Virus record (IMG/VR): IMGVR_UViG_3300045733_000002
Coordinates: 1 to 22,280 of that record
Direction: 5' to 3' (one strand)
Length of the DNA: 22,280 nt
From: a virus
In this document: positions 6,152 through 18,700 of the stretch, piece after piece
Layout of the letters: every line of letters begins with the position of its first letter
Numbering within the stretch: the first letter of the stretch is position 1
Made by a program: the position numbers and the translations under genes
The notes under the pieces: model-generated
Databases searched by the model: none
Seen by the model: the letters and a program-made list of their open reading frames with translations, nothing else
Told to the model about the DNA's origin: nothing

Positions 6152-8378
6152 TGCTGCACAAGTGCAGTTCATTAATACATATTCCCCAATACCATTTCAA
6201 GAAATGATGGCAGCAGGACAAATGAAACAAGAGAGGTTTGATAAAGCAGGTGCTGCTATGGATTCTACTATAGCAGCTATGGATGAGATAGTTGCTATAC
6301 CATTCTCTGATGATGAACGTAGGGCTAAAGAGTATTCTGCTAATCTAAGGTCAGTAAGGGATAAGTATACCCATAGAGATATATCTGATCCTTTTGTACA
6401 AAGGGAGATGGCTAATGATCTTAACAAGAGTGTTAATAAAGAAGATATTAAGCATATACAGCAATCTCATGCTGGTTGGTTAGCATACAATAAAGAATTA
6501 GCTGATAATGAATCTAGAGGTGTACCTACTCCAAAATGGAAAGTAAAAGATTTTACTGGCTATGATTCTCAGAAAGGTGTATATACAGGCACAGCACCGA
6601 CTTATAAGAATCCTGCTGCAGAATTAGATCAATTCTTTAAACCTTTAGAGGCTAGAGATAAAGGTACAACTTATGATACCATAAACGGTAAGCGTACTGG
6701 TTATCTAAAAAGTAGCATTGGCATTGATATGAATGACATACAAGGTTATGTAAAAGATAACATGAGTTCTTTGATCACTGGTCCAGCTATGAGGGATATA
6801 ATAGGTGAAGCTAAAGCTAATGGTGATACAAGGAAGGATGAAGAAATAGCATACGATTATGTTATGGCAAATTCATCAAATAGGATTAAATCAACTCCTA
6901 GTTATAGGCAAGACCTTAATCCTGGTGGTGGTAGTGATCAGAACCCTGGTTCTTTAGAGGAACCAGAATTAACTCTTAAAGACGGTGTACTTGAAGGTAA
7001 GGGATTAAGCGCTAGGAAAATAGACAAAGAGATAGCAGTATTAGAAGAAACTTTAAGAAATAATCCTAATGATAAAGCAACTGAAAATAGATTAACTGCT
7101 ATAAAATTACGTAGGTCTGCTGCTGGTAATACAGTACAAGAAGGGGAACATGTATCTCCAAATAAAAAGATTGAAAGTAATAAATTACATCAGGATGAGC
7201 TTACAGCTGAAACTATAAAATCTTTAATTAAAACAGGAATGACTAAGGAGGATGCTACGAGTTACCTGGCATCTAATACTGTAGACTTTATGTCACGTAG
7301 TGGTACTGAAAATGCAAAGGGTATTATTAGTAATATTATCCCTAGTATTGAAAGAATTGCTAGTAAAATTGGTACTGTTCTTAATAATACAGTATCTGAT
7401 GGTAGTATGGTTGATGAGAGCGGGGCTGCTATAACTAGAATGTTAACCCCTGAAGAGAAAAAAGCTAGAATGGACAGAATAAATAAAATAGGCAAAGGTG
7501 ATCTTACTCCTCAACAAATATTACGTGAGTACCAAAATGCTACATCTAGTGTAGAAAGCAGTACAAGAGAACAAGAAAGGATTATAGCCAAAGCTGAAGA
7601 TGAGGCGTTTAATAAAATGGCACCATACCAAAGGACTTACACTGCATTGAATGGTATGTTTGAGTATGATAAAACTAACGATGTATTTAGAGGTACTTAT
7701 CTAGATGATAAAAACATACGGAAAGATTACAATAGTCTTACAGCAAAATTTTTAACTGATGCTGTTTATAATTCTAAGAATTATCAAAAGGTGTTCTTTG
7801 ATGAAAACGGCAAGGAATTAAGTCAAAGGAAACTTGATGATTTACAGAAATTATTAAACAAAAGTAAAGGGTTCTCTGTAAATAAAGTATACAACGAACC
7901 TACTGATCAAGGTGGTGCAGAAGTATCTATTAGATTAAATACAGTTAATACAGCTGGTGCTGTAAATCCAGCTGGTGCAGAGTATAGGGTTAAATTACCA
8001 TTAGATCAATCTATAAATCACAATAATTTTGTTAAGGAATTACAGAGTAGAGGACAGGTTAGGACAGCGTTTAAGTTTGATAATTATCAAGTTATAGAAG
8101 CTGCTGTAAATAGGGTAGGGGTTTATAAAGGTGGTGAGATTCCTTTGCCTTTGATAAGTGATGGAGAAAAAGATATGGAAGATAAGATTATCTTTGATGC
8201 CGATCCTAGGTATGGTGGTCGTGTTATTCCTATACTTATATACGGTGATAAAAACGAAAAGAAAAAACATGCAATGTCTAGAGAACCTGTAGATCTAAAC
8301 AATGTTGCTAATACAATAAGTAATTTCTTACAAAGTCATACTTTTTCTGATATAGAAAATGAAGGAAAAACAATATAA
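6132..8378 (+). CDS. Predicted internal/cargo virion protein
   Basis: A 748-residue, mostly helical and charged protein with no signal peptide or membrane helix. The N-terminus has VQFINTYSPIPFQEMMAAG, then KQERFDKAGAAMDSTIAAMD and a stretch with DISDPFVQREMANDLNK. This 'YxPIPF...Q..R.DK' opening, followed by helical repeats, I recognise from crAss-like phage proteins encoded next to the large RNAP gene. A Gly/Pro/Asn linker lies at about 262-272 (NPGGGSDQNPG). The later half has charged helices (LEETLRNNPNDKATENRL) and a probable beta-rich end (GGAEVSIRLNTVN). The start at 6132 lies inside the last 20 bases of the GIY-YIG gene. It ends in TAA, 9 bases before the giant RNAP gene and in the same frame. 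By position it may be packaged with the RNAP polyprotein, like the capsid cargo proteins of characterised crAss-like phages; that link is inference. Confidence 0.65.
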   Translation: MINKYDNAAQVQFINTYSPIPFQEMMAAGQMKQERFDKAGAAMDSTIAAMDEIVAIPFSDDERRAKEYSANLRSVRDKYTHRDISDPFVQREMANDLNKSVNKEDIKHIQQSHAGWLAYNKELADNESRGVPTPKWKVKDFTGYDSQKGVYTGTAPTYKNPAAELDQFFKPLEARDKGTTYDTINGKRTGYLKSSIGIDMNDIQGYVKDNMSSLITGPAMRDIIGEAKANGDTRKDEEIAYDYVMANSSNRIKSTPSYRQDLNPGGGSDQNPGSLEEPELTLKDGVLEGKGLSARKIDKEIAVLEETLRNNPNDKATENRLTAIKLRRSAAGNTVQEGEHVSPNKKIESNKLHQDELTAETIKSLIKTGMTKEDATSYLASNTVDFMSRSGTENAKGIISNIIPSIERIASKIGTVLNNTVSDGSMVDESGAAITRMLTPEEKKARMDRINKIGKGDLTPQQILREYQNATSSVESSTREQERIIAKAEDEAFNKMAPYQRTYTALNGMFEYDKTNDVFRGTYLDDKNIRKDYNSLTAKFLTDAVYNSKNYQKVFFDENGKELSQRKLDDLQKLLNKSKGFSVNKVYNEPTDQGGAEVSIRLNTVNTAGAVNPAGAEYRVKLPLDQSINHNNFVKELQSRGQVRTAFKFDNYQVIEAAVNRVGVYKGGEIPLPLISDGEKDMEDKIIFDADPRYGGRVIPILIYGDKNEKKKHAMSREPVDLNNVANTISNFLQSHTFSDIENEGKTI

Positions 8379-8387
8379 TACAACATA

Positions 8388-9710
8388 ATGGCTACAAAAA
8401 ACATTATCGATTCTCAGGGAGAAATATTAAATGGCACTCCCCTGGGAACCGAATCAGTGAGCCCTAATACGGGGTTAACATCTGAAAAAGGAAGTTTTAA
8501 AATAGATGCCAAGAAACTAGAAGCTTATCCAGCTGGACCTAAGTCAGAACTTTTAGGTAACGTATACACTGAAGATGTATTGATGCCTAAATCTGTCTAT
8601 AGAGTTCTTGGTGATGACTATCATCCAGAATTTGATCCTGAATATAATGCTAAGCTTCTATCTACTGAACAAAGCAATGGTGGTAAGTTTTTATCAGCAT
8701 TGAACCAAGCAGTGGTTGGTCAAGTGATCGGAGGTACAATATCTGGCTTCGGTTATATGCTTGATCTTCCAATGCTTTTTGATTTAGCAGAAGGCACAGA
8801 ACAGGAGTTTGGTAATGCTGTATCTAGATTTGGTGATAAGATGTCTACTTGGGCAGAAGAAGCTACTCCTGTATATACAGATCCTACTGCACCTAAGTTT
8901 AACCCATCTAGTTTTGAATGGTGGATGAAGAATGCACCGTCAGTTGCATCTACTTTGTCTCTAGTTATACCTTCTATGGCTGGTATGAAAGCCTTACAGG
9001 GTATCTCTAAATTAGTAGGTTTAACTGAAAAGATAGGGGAACTAGGTAAGTTTAGTAAACTATTTACTACTTCTCTAGGCCAGGCTATTATGTCTAGGCA
9101 CATGGAAAATCTTATGGAGTCTAGAGGTGTATATGATCAAGGTCTTAAAGATGCTAAAGATGCATTATACACTAAGTACGGAGATCAAATACAGAAAGAG
9201 TTAGGTGCTGCTAAAGACGAAGGTGAAGCAAATAGTATTGAGAATAAATGGGAGAATGTTATTAGCCAAGAGGCTGTTAAAGTAGCTGCTCTTGGTGCAT
9301 CTAATACTTATAATAAGCAATGGGTAATGTTACTACAGGACTTGCCTGAGTACATGCTATTAAATAGATTCATTGGTGGTAAAGGTAAGGGTGCTAAGAC
9401 ATTATCAATGGCAGCAGCAGCTGAGGAAAAGAGTGCTGCAGTAGCAAAACGTTTAGGTGCTAATATGCCTATGTGGTATACTAAAAATGCTGTCAAACAA
9501 ACTCTTAACGCATTAGGTGAAGGTGGTGAAGAAGCATTCCAGTTTATAAATGAACAGCAGTCTGCTCAGATGATTCGTAACTTAGGGGATCCTGATAAGA
9601 AGACTACGTTTACTGAGGAACTTAAAAACAATTGGGATAATGGTGATTTGTGGACCAATACATTTTGGGGAGCTATGGGTGCAGGCTTTATGCAGGCAAC
9701 TATGGCTGGT
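8388..9710 (+). other. N-terminal region of the giant protein with hydrophobic segments
   Basis: Residues 1-441. There are three uncharged segments: about 106-125 (NQAVVGQVIGGTISGFGYML), about 183-206 (NAPSVASTLSLVIPSMAGMK) and about 426-441 (FWGAMGAGFMQATMAG). Amphipathic helices lie between them. The Gly/Ala-rich spacing is unlike a normal transporter helix and more like membrane-inserting or ejection proteins of podovirus virions. No enzyme motif is seen. A role in passing the host membrane is inference. Confidence 0.4.
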
Positions 9711-12700
9711 GTTAACTCAAAAGCATTGGCTGCGTCTAATCAGGCTAGGCTAAAGAACTTAGATGAGTTTGCTCCACTTATTAATAAACTTCATGCAGCT
9801 TATGCTATAGCAGAAGATGAAGGCGATGAGATGGGTATGGAGAAAGCTAAGAAAGCTTTCATTAGTGCAATTAGTTTAAAAGCAAAAAGATTAGGCAATA
9901 AAGATCATTTGCTTAATATGGTAGATGCTTTTGCTAAAGGTGATGATGATGTATTGTCTAGTTACGAAACTGATAAATCTGATAGAGATTGGTTCAAAGG
10001 TAGAACTGATATAGCCGATGATCTTAAAGCTGATATAAATAATGTATCTAATAAATTTGATGAGGCGTTTACATATTCTAAATCTAAAGGTTTAACAGAC
10101 AAAGAAAGTAACGATATGGCTATGAGAATGGCTCATAGTAACTTTTTACTTGAATTTTTTAATAAGAAATTAGCAGAACATGAAACAATAGCATCTACAC
10201 AACAGGTACCAGGGTATAATGTACCTAATCCAGAGAATAAACAATTATCCAGTGTTGGTAAACAAAAATTTGAGTTAGAGTATGATAAATTTTATCTACA
10301 GAAGAAGTTAAATGCTGTTAATAAAAAATTAGAAAATAAGGATGCATTACCTGCTGATATAGAGGATTGGAATAAGGACAAGAATTACTTAGAGAAAGCT
10401 ATAGCCTTTAAAAACGATAGCATAGGTATACTTGATAAAGAAAAGACTGTAGACAAAAAGCAAAGGGACATAGATACTGAGTTACATGGTGATTTAACTA
10501 AGCCAGAATACAATGGTACAATGCCTAGGGGTAAAGACCCAGAACACCCAGAAATAAAAGGTATATTGGATGTTATAGATACACGTAAAACTATAACAGC
10601 TTATCAAGAGAATATAGATATTTTTAAACGTATGCTGGACCAAACTAGGGCTAGGGTAGACGAAATATCTGCTAGTAGGAAAGCTAAACCTGCTGATAAA
10701 AAACCTACAACCCCTGTTAAACCTGTAGTAGAAGACAAAGAAAATCTAGACATAAGTGACAATGCAACATACATAGGCACAGATGGTCAACCTGGGCGTG
10801 GTAGGGTAATGCATATTGAACATGCTACTACGGATGGAGAAGGTAAAGATAACACACCTAGTGCTGAGAACATTGATAACACTGTGACTATACAACCTAT
10901 TGATGATAAGGGTGAACCAGTAGGTGATTTAGTATATGTTAAAGGTACTACTGTTCAGAAAGAAAGTAGTGATAAGAAAGTAGATGATACAGCAACTAAA
11001 GCAGAAGATAGTCTAGAAGGTGATGAAATAGAAATGTTACCTGAGGGTCCTAAAGACTGGTCAGATTTGGCAGATAACTTAAAGGATTCGTATAGGAGAC
11101 AGAGTGGTTCTCCACTTGCAGGACTTATAGAATTTCTATCTTATACCGAGTATGATGATAGTATACCTAAAGAAGCTAGGGGTCGTGGTGTACTTAGGAG
11201 ATTGTTAGTTAGAGATAAGAGTTTAAATAAATTTATATCTAACCCAGCTAATCAAAAGTATTTAGCAAGTGCTATTGCAACATATAGCTTTGATTTAAAT
11301 AATGAAAAGTTTGTAAAGGACATAAATACAGCTGTAGAAGCTAAAAGACTACGAAGTGATCAAGCACATTATATATTAGAATTTATAAAGACTGGTAAAC
11401 GTCCTAAGACTAATCATAGGGGTGATGTATTAAAAGAAAGTGACTGGCAGAAAGAATTAGCTAGTTTAATGACTTTGCCAGAGTTTGTTGATTTGCCTAT
11501 CAAGATAGAACTTACTATAAATGGCCAGACGTTTAAGGAACGTTTGTTCATGCATACTATATATAAGACTAGGCAATCTTTAAGTATTAATAATAAAGAA
11601 CTTGGTTCTTTAATGTCTACTTACACATCTATGCGTAAGCAGATGATCACTCATTTGATAAACGGTGATCAAGTATACACTCAAGGTCTTGCTACTAGCA
11701 GGGGTAACCCAACTAATATAGATAAAACTAATGATCCTAGTATAAGTCAAAAAGATAGGGCAGAAAAGAGAAAGAATAACATACTAGACGTATTTGGTTT
11801 AACTTATGATAATGTAGAATTATTTATACTTAAATCAGGTACTAAGACTATGGATGCTAAGTCTTATTCAAGACCTAAATTATTCAGGGATAATGATTCT
11901 CCACCAGAGGCTATGTCATACGATTTCAACTCTGTTGGTTCTGTTATGATAAGGACCAATAGAACTGTAGACGGTCAATGGTATGCAGTTAAACTTAACA
12001 AGTCTTATATATCAGGTGAACATGCTGCAATAATATTCAATGCATTTAGCATGCTTGCTAAAACAGAACTTACTAAAGAAGGTGGGTTCTTACCTGCTGG
12101 CAATAGGAAATTTATAGGTAGGTACAATGCACCTATAGATCCACGTGTAAAGAAAGGTACTGAGGCAGAGGAGTCTGTGTTATGGAATATATCTATTGGG
12201 GAATTCTTAGATTTAATGGTAGTTCATGGTGAGGAATTAACTGATCCAGATAGTTCCAGGTATAAGTATGTCAATGAGAAGAACTCCATGTCTGAGGATC
12301 ATAAGAGATCTTTGAAACTTAAAAGGTTATTCTTAAGACGGGGCTATGGTTTAGATGGCAAGGTAGATGGTATATATTTATGCTATGGTCTTACTAAGAT
12401 AAAAGATAAAACTACTGGTGAAGTAACTTGGGGTACTCCGAATGTTATAAACACTTCTAAAATTGGAGTTCAAGAATCTGTAGATTATAATATGATTAAC
12501 TTAACTGAGTTAATCAAAACCCCTACACAGAAAACAGCACATGATGCAGCAGTTGATGATTTTATGGAATGGGTACAGGAAAATAAAACATATGCTGTTC
12601 ATCTAGAAAATAGAAGGTTGTTTCAAAAACTTAATGGGGGATTTTTAGGTGGTAAAAGTTTTAGGATAGGTAAGGCTGGTAAACGATTTCATCCAGGTGA

Positions 12701-15700
12701 TTCTAATAATAAACAATATTCATATACTACTGCAGGTGAAATAACTAGGCAAAAAAATGAATCTTACGTAGAGTTCTTAATAAGGAATAATTTCATAACC
12801 ACTGATATAGAAGAACGTGATGGTGTAATATTTGATACTCCACATGTAGAGCTAGGTCTTAGTAGGAACAAAGGTGAAAACTATGGAATTCAGGTTGTTA
12901 AGAAAGACAAAGAGTTACCTGATACTACGGCTATAAAAGAAAATCCAAAAGGCACAAGGCGTGTAGTAGCTGATAAAGATAATCCTGCTACTACTATTAA
13001 AGTACCTAAAGAGGAAGTTATAGCACCACCTGTAGTTGAGGAAAAGCCACCTGCAGCTGAAGAGGCACAACCTGCTGAAACTAAACCTAAAAGAACTAGA
13101 ACTCCTAAGGGTAAATTTGATGAGAAATTTAGAGAACGAGAAGATCTAACAAAAGTATATGAAGTACAAGATTTAGTAGAGGAGTTAAGGTGGCTCAGAA
13201 AGACTTTGAACTTAGGTAAGGATGAAGTTGAGATAGAGAAAGATGTAGCTAAAATGGTATTTAATGGTAAGAATGCATGGGGTGTATTCAGTAGTGCCGG
13301 TATGATCATATACGAAGCTGCTGAGAAAGGTACTATATATCACGAGGCATTCCATAAGGTTAACTTAGCATTTCATAGTAAAGCAGAACGTGAGATGATA
13401 TATCGTGCTGCTCGACAGTTATATCATATGTCTAAAGAAGAGTTTACAGACAATCAAGTAGAGGAGAAATTAGCAGAAGAGTTTAGGGACTTCGTTATTA
13501 CTAAACAAAAAGCATCTCAACCTAGTTTTATCAAGCGTGTATTCCAGAGGATATACAATTTTATAAATGCATTATTTTTTAGGGCAGGTTCAAGGTTAGT
13601 ACAGTCTGATATAGACAGGTTATTCAATCAAATACATTCAGGTAAATATAGGTTTGCTAAGACTCTAAAAGAGAACAAACTCATAGAGCCACGTCTAAGG
13701 TCTATAATGGGTGAAGACTTTGATACTATTAGTACATATGAAGATATTACTAATATGCAAAAGTATTTGGCCACTAGGTTATATGAAGTAAGTGGTGTAC
13801 AGAATCTCAAAAGTTCTCGTGATTTTAGATTCGATAAACTAGTCATGGAGATGGAAGAGGATATTATGCAATTGGAATATGATTTGCAAGATCCAAATTT
13901 ACCTGATGCTAGGAGGAATAGGTATATAAAATTATTAGCATCTCTAAAGGATGTACTTGGTGAGAAAGATGAAACTGGTTTCTATCCTAAGTTCACTATA
14001 TTTGTAAAATATATAAATAGGTATTTCTCAGGTTTAGGTGTTAAAAAGAGAAATAACAAAGAGGAAGATGATAGTATAGAGGATCAGGGTAGTAGGTACG
14101 ATGAGTGGTTATCTGATGAAGAAACAAGTAGAGTTGGTGGTGAATATGGTATGGAAGACTTTTTTCATTCATTACAAGATGGTACGTTAGCTAGTGTTAA
14201 ATTTTTCATAAACACTTTGCATGAATCTTCAGATTGGAATGAAAGGACAGGTTATAGGACATTTGTAGATGGTAATTTTGTATGGTATAAATTATTGAAT
14301 GACATAGCTCAATATGACAATGTGTCTGAAATGATAAATGAGATCAGGAGAATTGGTGAGTATGACAACTATTATCCATATATGGAACTGGCTGATAAAT
14401 TAGAGGATGCCACTGAAGAGTTTCGTACTCAATTCCAAATCTCATTTGAAGTGTATAAGCATGTACATTTATTAGTACAATTCACTAGGGCTGAAGGTAA
14501 AGATAATAAAGAAATAAACATGTCCTTTGATAGTGCTACAAGGGAACAGTTATCTAGAACTACTGTACTCAAGTGGAATGAATTAATGCAAGCAGATAGG
14601 AGTGTTATTGGATTACCTGGTACTAAGTTTGGTGATTCTACTATTACAGCAAGGAATAAGGACGTAAACACTAAGTTTTTTGAAGAGTTATTAAAAGAGT
14701 TTGACGAGAAGGTCACAGGTTTTTATGATGATAAGGTAAAGGATGGACCGTTAATATCTGATAAAGATGTAGATACTCTATTTAAAAGAGCTTCTAAGAT
14801 GCTAGACAAAATACACATCAGTATTAAACCAGATGTATTAAGACACTACGCTACTAATTTGAGTGATAAAGAACTTAATAAAAACTTATATAAATTTGTT
14901 AGGAATTTAAGGAGTTTAATGGGCCAAGAGATAGTGCTAGATAATGAAGGCGATATAATACAGTATATGAAGAATACTATTATATTATCTTTATCGGAAG
15001 CATATGCTAATGTTAACAAGCACGAAGAGGCAGATATGGTAGTAGGTCCAGAAGGTCACATGATATGGCGTTATGGTAAGTTAAACCTACCTACTAGTTA
15101 TTTGAGGAAGATAAAGAAAGATTCTAAATGGGCAGAAGGAAGACGTAATTCTGTAGGTAAAAAAGGTTCTAGGATATTAAGTTCTTTTGTTCCTAAGTCT
15201 GATTCAGAAGAAGATGTAGCAACAGCTAGTGCCTATAGAGATAAGTTTGGATTAATGACTATGTCTAGTTTTAAAAGGCAAAGTAACTATGCTTCAAGTA
15301 GTAGGGACTATTTACATTTAACTAGACAAGAAGATTATTTATTTAAAGCTTATAGTATACTAGAAGGTAAGATGTTACCTTTCCCAGTAATGGCTGATAG
15401 GGGTGGTTATTTTGAAATGATTGGTGCTGATTTAATAGGTATATCAGAAGGGGATATGACATCTAATGTTATAACTAGCCTTACACCAGAAGGTGATGTT
15501 GTATTTACAGACGATGTTATAAATGCATTTTATAAATACTACGAAGATGAAAAAGAGATAATAGATGCAGCCTTAGAAGTTAGGAAAACTTACAGGGAAG
15601 GTGTTGAGTTATTTAAAAAAGAGAATGCTAAACCTGATGCTGATAAAGCATATTTGAAAGCATATTCTAGAGATCTTAGAAGTAAACTTATAAAAAATTA

Positions 15701-18700
15701 CCATTATGGCTTTGATAAGAATGGTAAGATGGATCTTAATCTAGGCAATGCTTATAATTTTATACACTTCAAAGGTTTTGAGAAATATAAAACAGTAGAG
15801 GAAATAAGGGTAGGTATAGGCCAATTGTTAAACGATAGGCTAAAGGATGAAATAAAATTTACTTTAAAGCATGATATAATAGGTAGCAACCCAAGTAAAG
15901 AGACACCTGGTGGGATACTGTATCATAACATATTACTAAGTAGTAAGTACACAGAGGCTAATGAGGATATACTAGTTAAGAATTTTGGTATAATATCTGC
16001 ATTGTCTCAAATACTTGTTAATACACAAATAGGTGTAATGGAATCTGAGAAATTGTTTTTAGCAGATCATGCTCAATTTCAAAGGAATTCTAAAGATCCT
16101 GATAATTTTGATACATATGAACAAGTTTATAAGAGGTGGTTTGGTGTCGGTGGTACAGGTACTAAACTAAGGGTTAACATACCTGGTAGGCGTACTTCTT
16201 ACAATGCATCTACTCTCAATACTCAAAAATTTAAATCTCCTGTATTTGATCTTCTAGTTCCTAAACACGAAGAGTTGTATAGGGAAATGCTGATGTCTAA
16301 ATTATCTAAAGAGGAGTTAAAAGACGAACTTAAATTAGCTAGCGTTAAGGTATTAGCTAGGGACCTTGCTGAAAAGCGTTTGTCTAAATATGAGAATGTT
16401 GACTCAACTGATGGTGGTGCTTTTATATCCCCAGAGATGTTCTATGAGATTAGTGATAGACTTGGTATGTGGAGTGATAGAAAGCAAAAAGCATTTGATT
16501 TACTTAATTCAGATGAAAAACTTACAGCAGCTCAAATATTAGCAGCTAGTAATATAATATTCAATCCATTAAAGACTATGTATATAGGACACCATGATTT
16601 CAATGGTGTTGATATGCTAGTGTACAACAAGATGGCTATGTTCACTTTGTTTAGGCAACATGTTAAAGGCACTCATTTGGAAGAAGTGCTGGATAGAATG
16701 GAGACTAAAGGTAAATATGCAGATAAGAAATTAGAGAAGATACATGTTTATAATTTTGATACAGCTGTTAAGGTAGGTGGGCTAATGGGTATGGACTTGT
16801 TCACCAGTGCTACTAAAAGGAATGAAGTAAGTGATTTATCTGGTTCTTTAGTATTCAAACAAAGCTTTGGCAACCTTAGTCATCAACAGGTTATAGATCC
16901 TCACAATGGTATGAGCCAAACCTTTGGTACAGCAGGCTTTAAAATAGCCAGTGCGGATGTAATTAAAGATAGTAAATATAGTGACTTTGGTACTGGGGAA
17001 GAATTGCTAGACGCTCTTCATTATGCTAGGGCTACTTTGAGTGACTTTGGTATACATAGAGTGGATGCAACCTTTGGTATGTCTAATGGTAAAATATCTA
17101 ATAAAGCATTTCTAGATATATTACGTGATGCTGCTGAAGGTGCTAATAAATCTTTTGATTTTCAACAAGCTTTAAGGATAGAGGAGAATGGTGAAAAATA
17201 TCTAGAGATAGATTCATTTAACGATAGGAAATGGATATATGCTAGGATAAAAACTATAGTAGACGAACTTACAGTAGACTTAAATACCCCAGGTAATCAG
17301 CTGGTACAGATGAGTGATTACGGTATGAATAAGACTGCAAGTTATACTGAAGAACTTAATTTCACTAGGTCTGAAGTAAAAGCTGAAGGGTCTGAAGAAC
17401 CTACGAAAGTATATGAAATGGAATGCAGGGTATCTATCAGGCTATTTAAGAATTTCTTTCCACATGGGCATATTATAACTCAGCCTGAGATTCAAATGCT
17501 ATTGGATAGTAGCCCTCAGTTATTTGGTTATCGTGTTCCTACACAGGGTCAGAACTCATTAGTAAGACTAAGGGTTGTAGACCTATTGCCAGAACAAGCT
17601 GGTGATATAATACAGTTACCATTAGAGTTTACTGCTTTGACTGGTTCTGACTTTGATATAGATAAGTTATATGTAGCTATGCATAATTACATATCAGAAA
17701 CTGATAAGCAAGGCAATATTAAATTATCTAAAATAGCATATTCAACTAGTGAAAAAGAAGCACAATCTAGGTGGAATAACAAAGTATTAGAGTTATATGA
17801 TATATATAAAGATTCTATAGAGTCTCTTAGGGGAATGTCTACACAAGATGTAACTATTTCTATTCTTTCTATAATTGACAAATACTATGGTAAAATAACT
17901 AATCATGGTACATACAAACAACGTCATCCAGAGGAAGAGAGTATAGGTAACACCCCTATAGGTGATAGCCTATCAGCAGAACAAGTAGAAGCGCTTAGGA
18001 ACTTAGGTAGAGAGAATCAGAATATACCAGATGATATTGGTACTGTAGACAGTACAGAGAATGCAGAAAGGGGTACTTACTTAAACGAAAGACTCAATTT
18101 ACTTGCTAGGATAGCATCCATAGAAAAGAAAATAGCAGATAAAAGTGGTAATGAAATATACAAAGAACATTTACAACAAGACTTAAGACAAGCTAGGGGT
18201 AAATTAAATAAAATGGTGGATGAATCAAATGTAGTTCCTAAAAACAATCTAATGTCTGAATTCATATCAGAGTTTGATTTAAAGGTACTAGGTGATTATT
18301 TTGTTAAGTCTGGTAAGATACTATCACTCGAAGAGTTCTCTAAATTGCCATTAGAACAGCAGAACACTACTAAAGCTTTGCAGAATAGGTTGTTAGATTT
18401 AATGATGACAATATTAGGTGATGAGAAACACTTTGTAAATTCTACTACACCACTTGGTGTTATGAATGATGTATTGTATGCTAAGAAAGATTTTTACACT
18501 AAAGCATATAATCCTAGTGAATACACAAGTGCTCCTGGGTTGTATACAACTACTCCATCTTTCCAGTCTGCTATGAAGGAAAAGTTTTCAGCTGCTAAGT
18601 TTGGTATAGCTCCTTATGCATTAGGTAACAACCATCATGCATTAACTCAGATGGCTGGTGTAATAATGCAAGAGTCTAAATTAGACTTAGGGTTTAATAA

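Noticed and set aside
8376-8390. Fusion of the 748-residue protein to the giant protein (same frame, TAA then three codons)
   Set aside because: A TAA stop separates them and same-frame adjacency occurs by chance in one of three cases.
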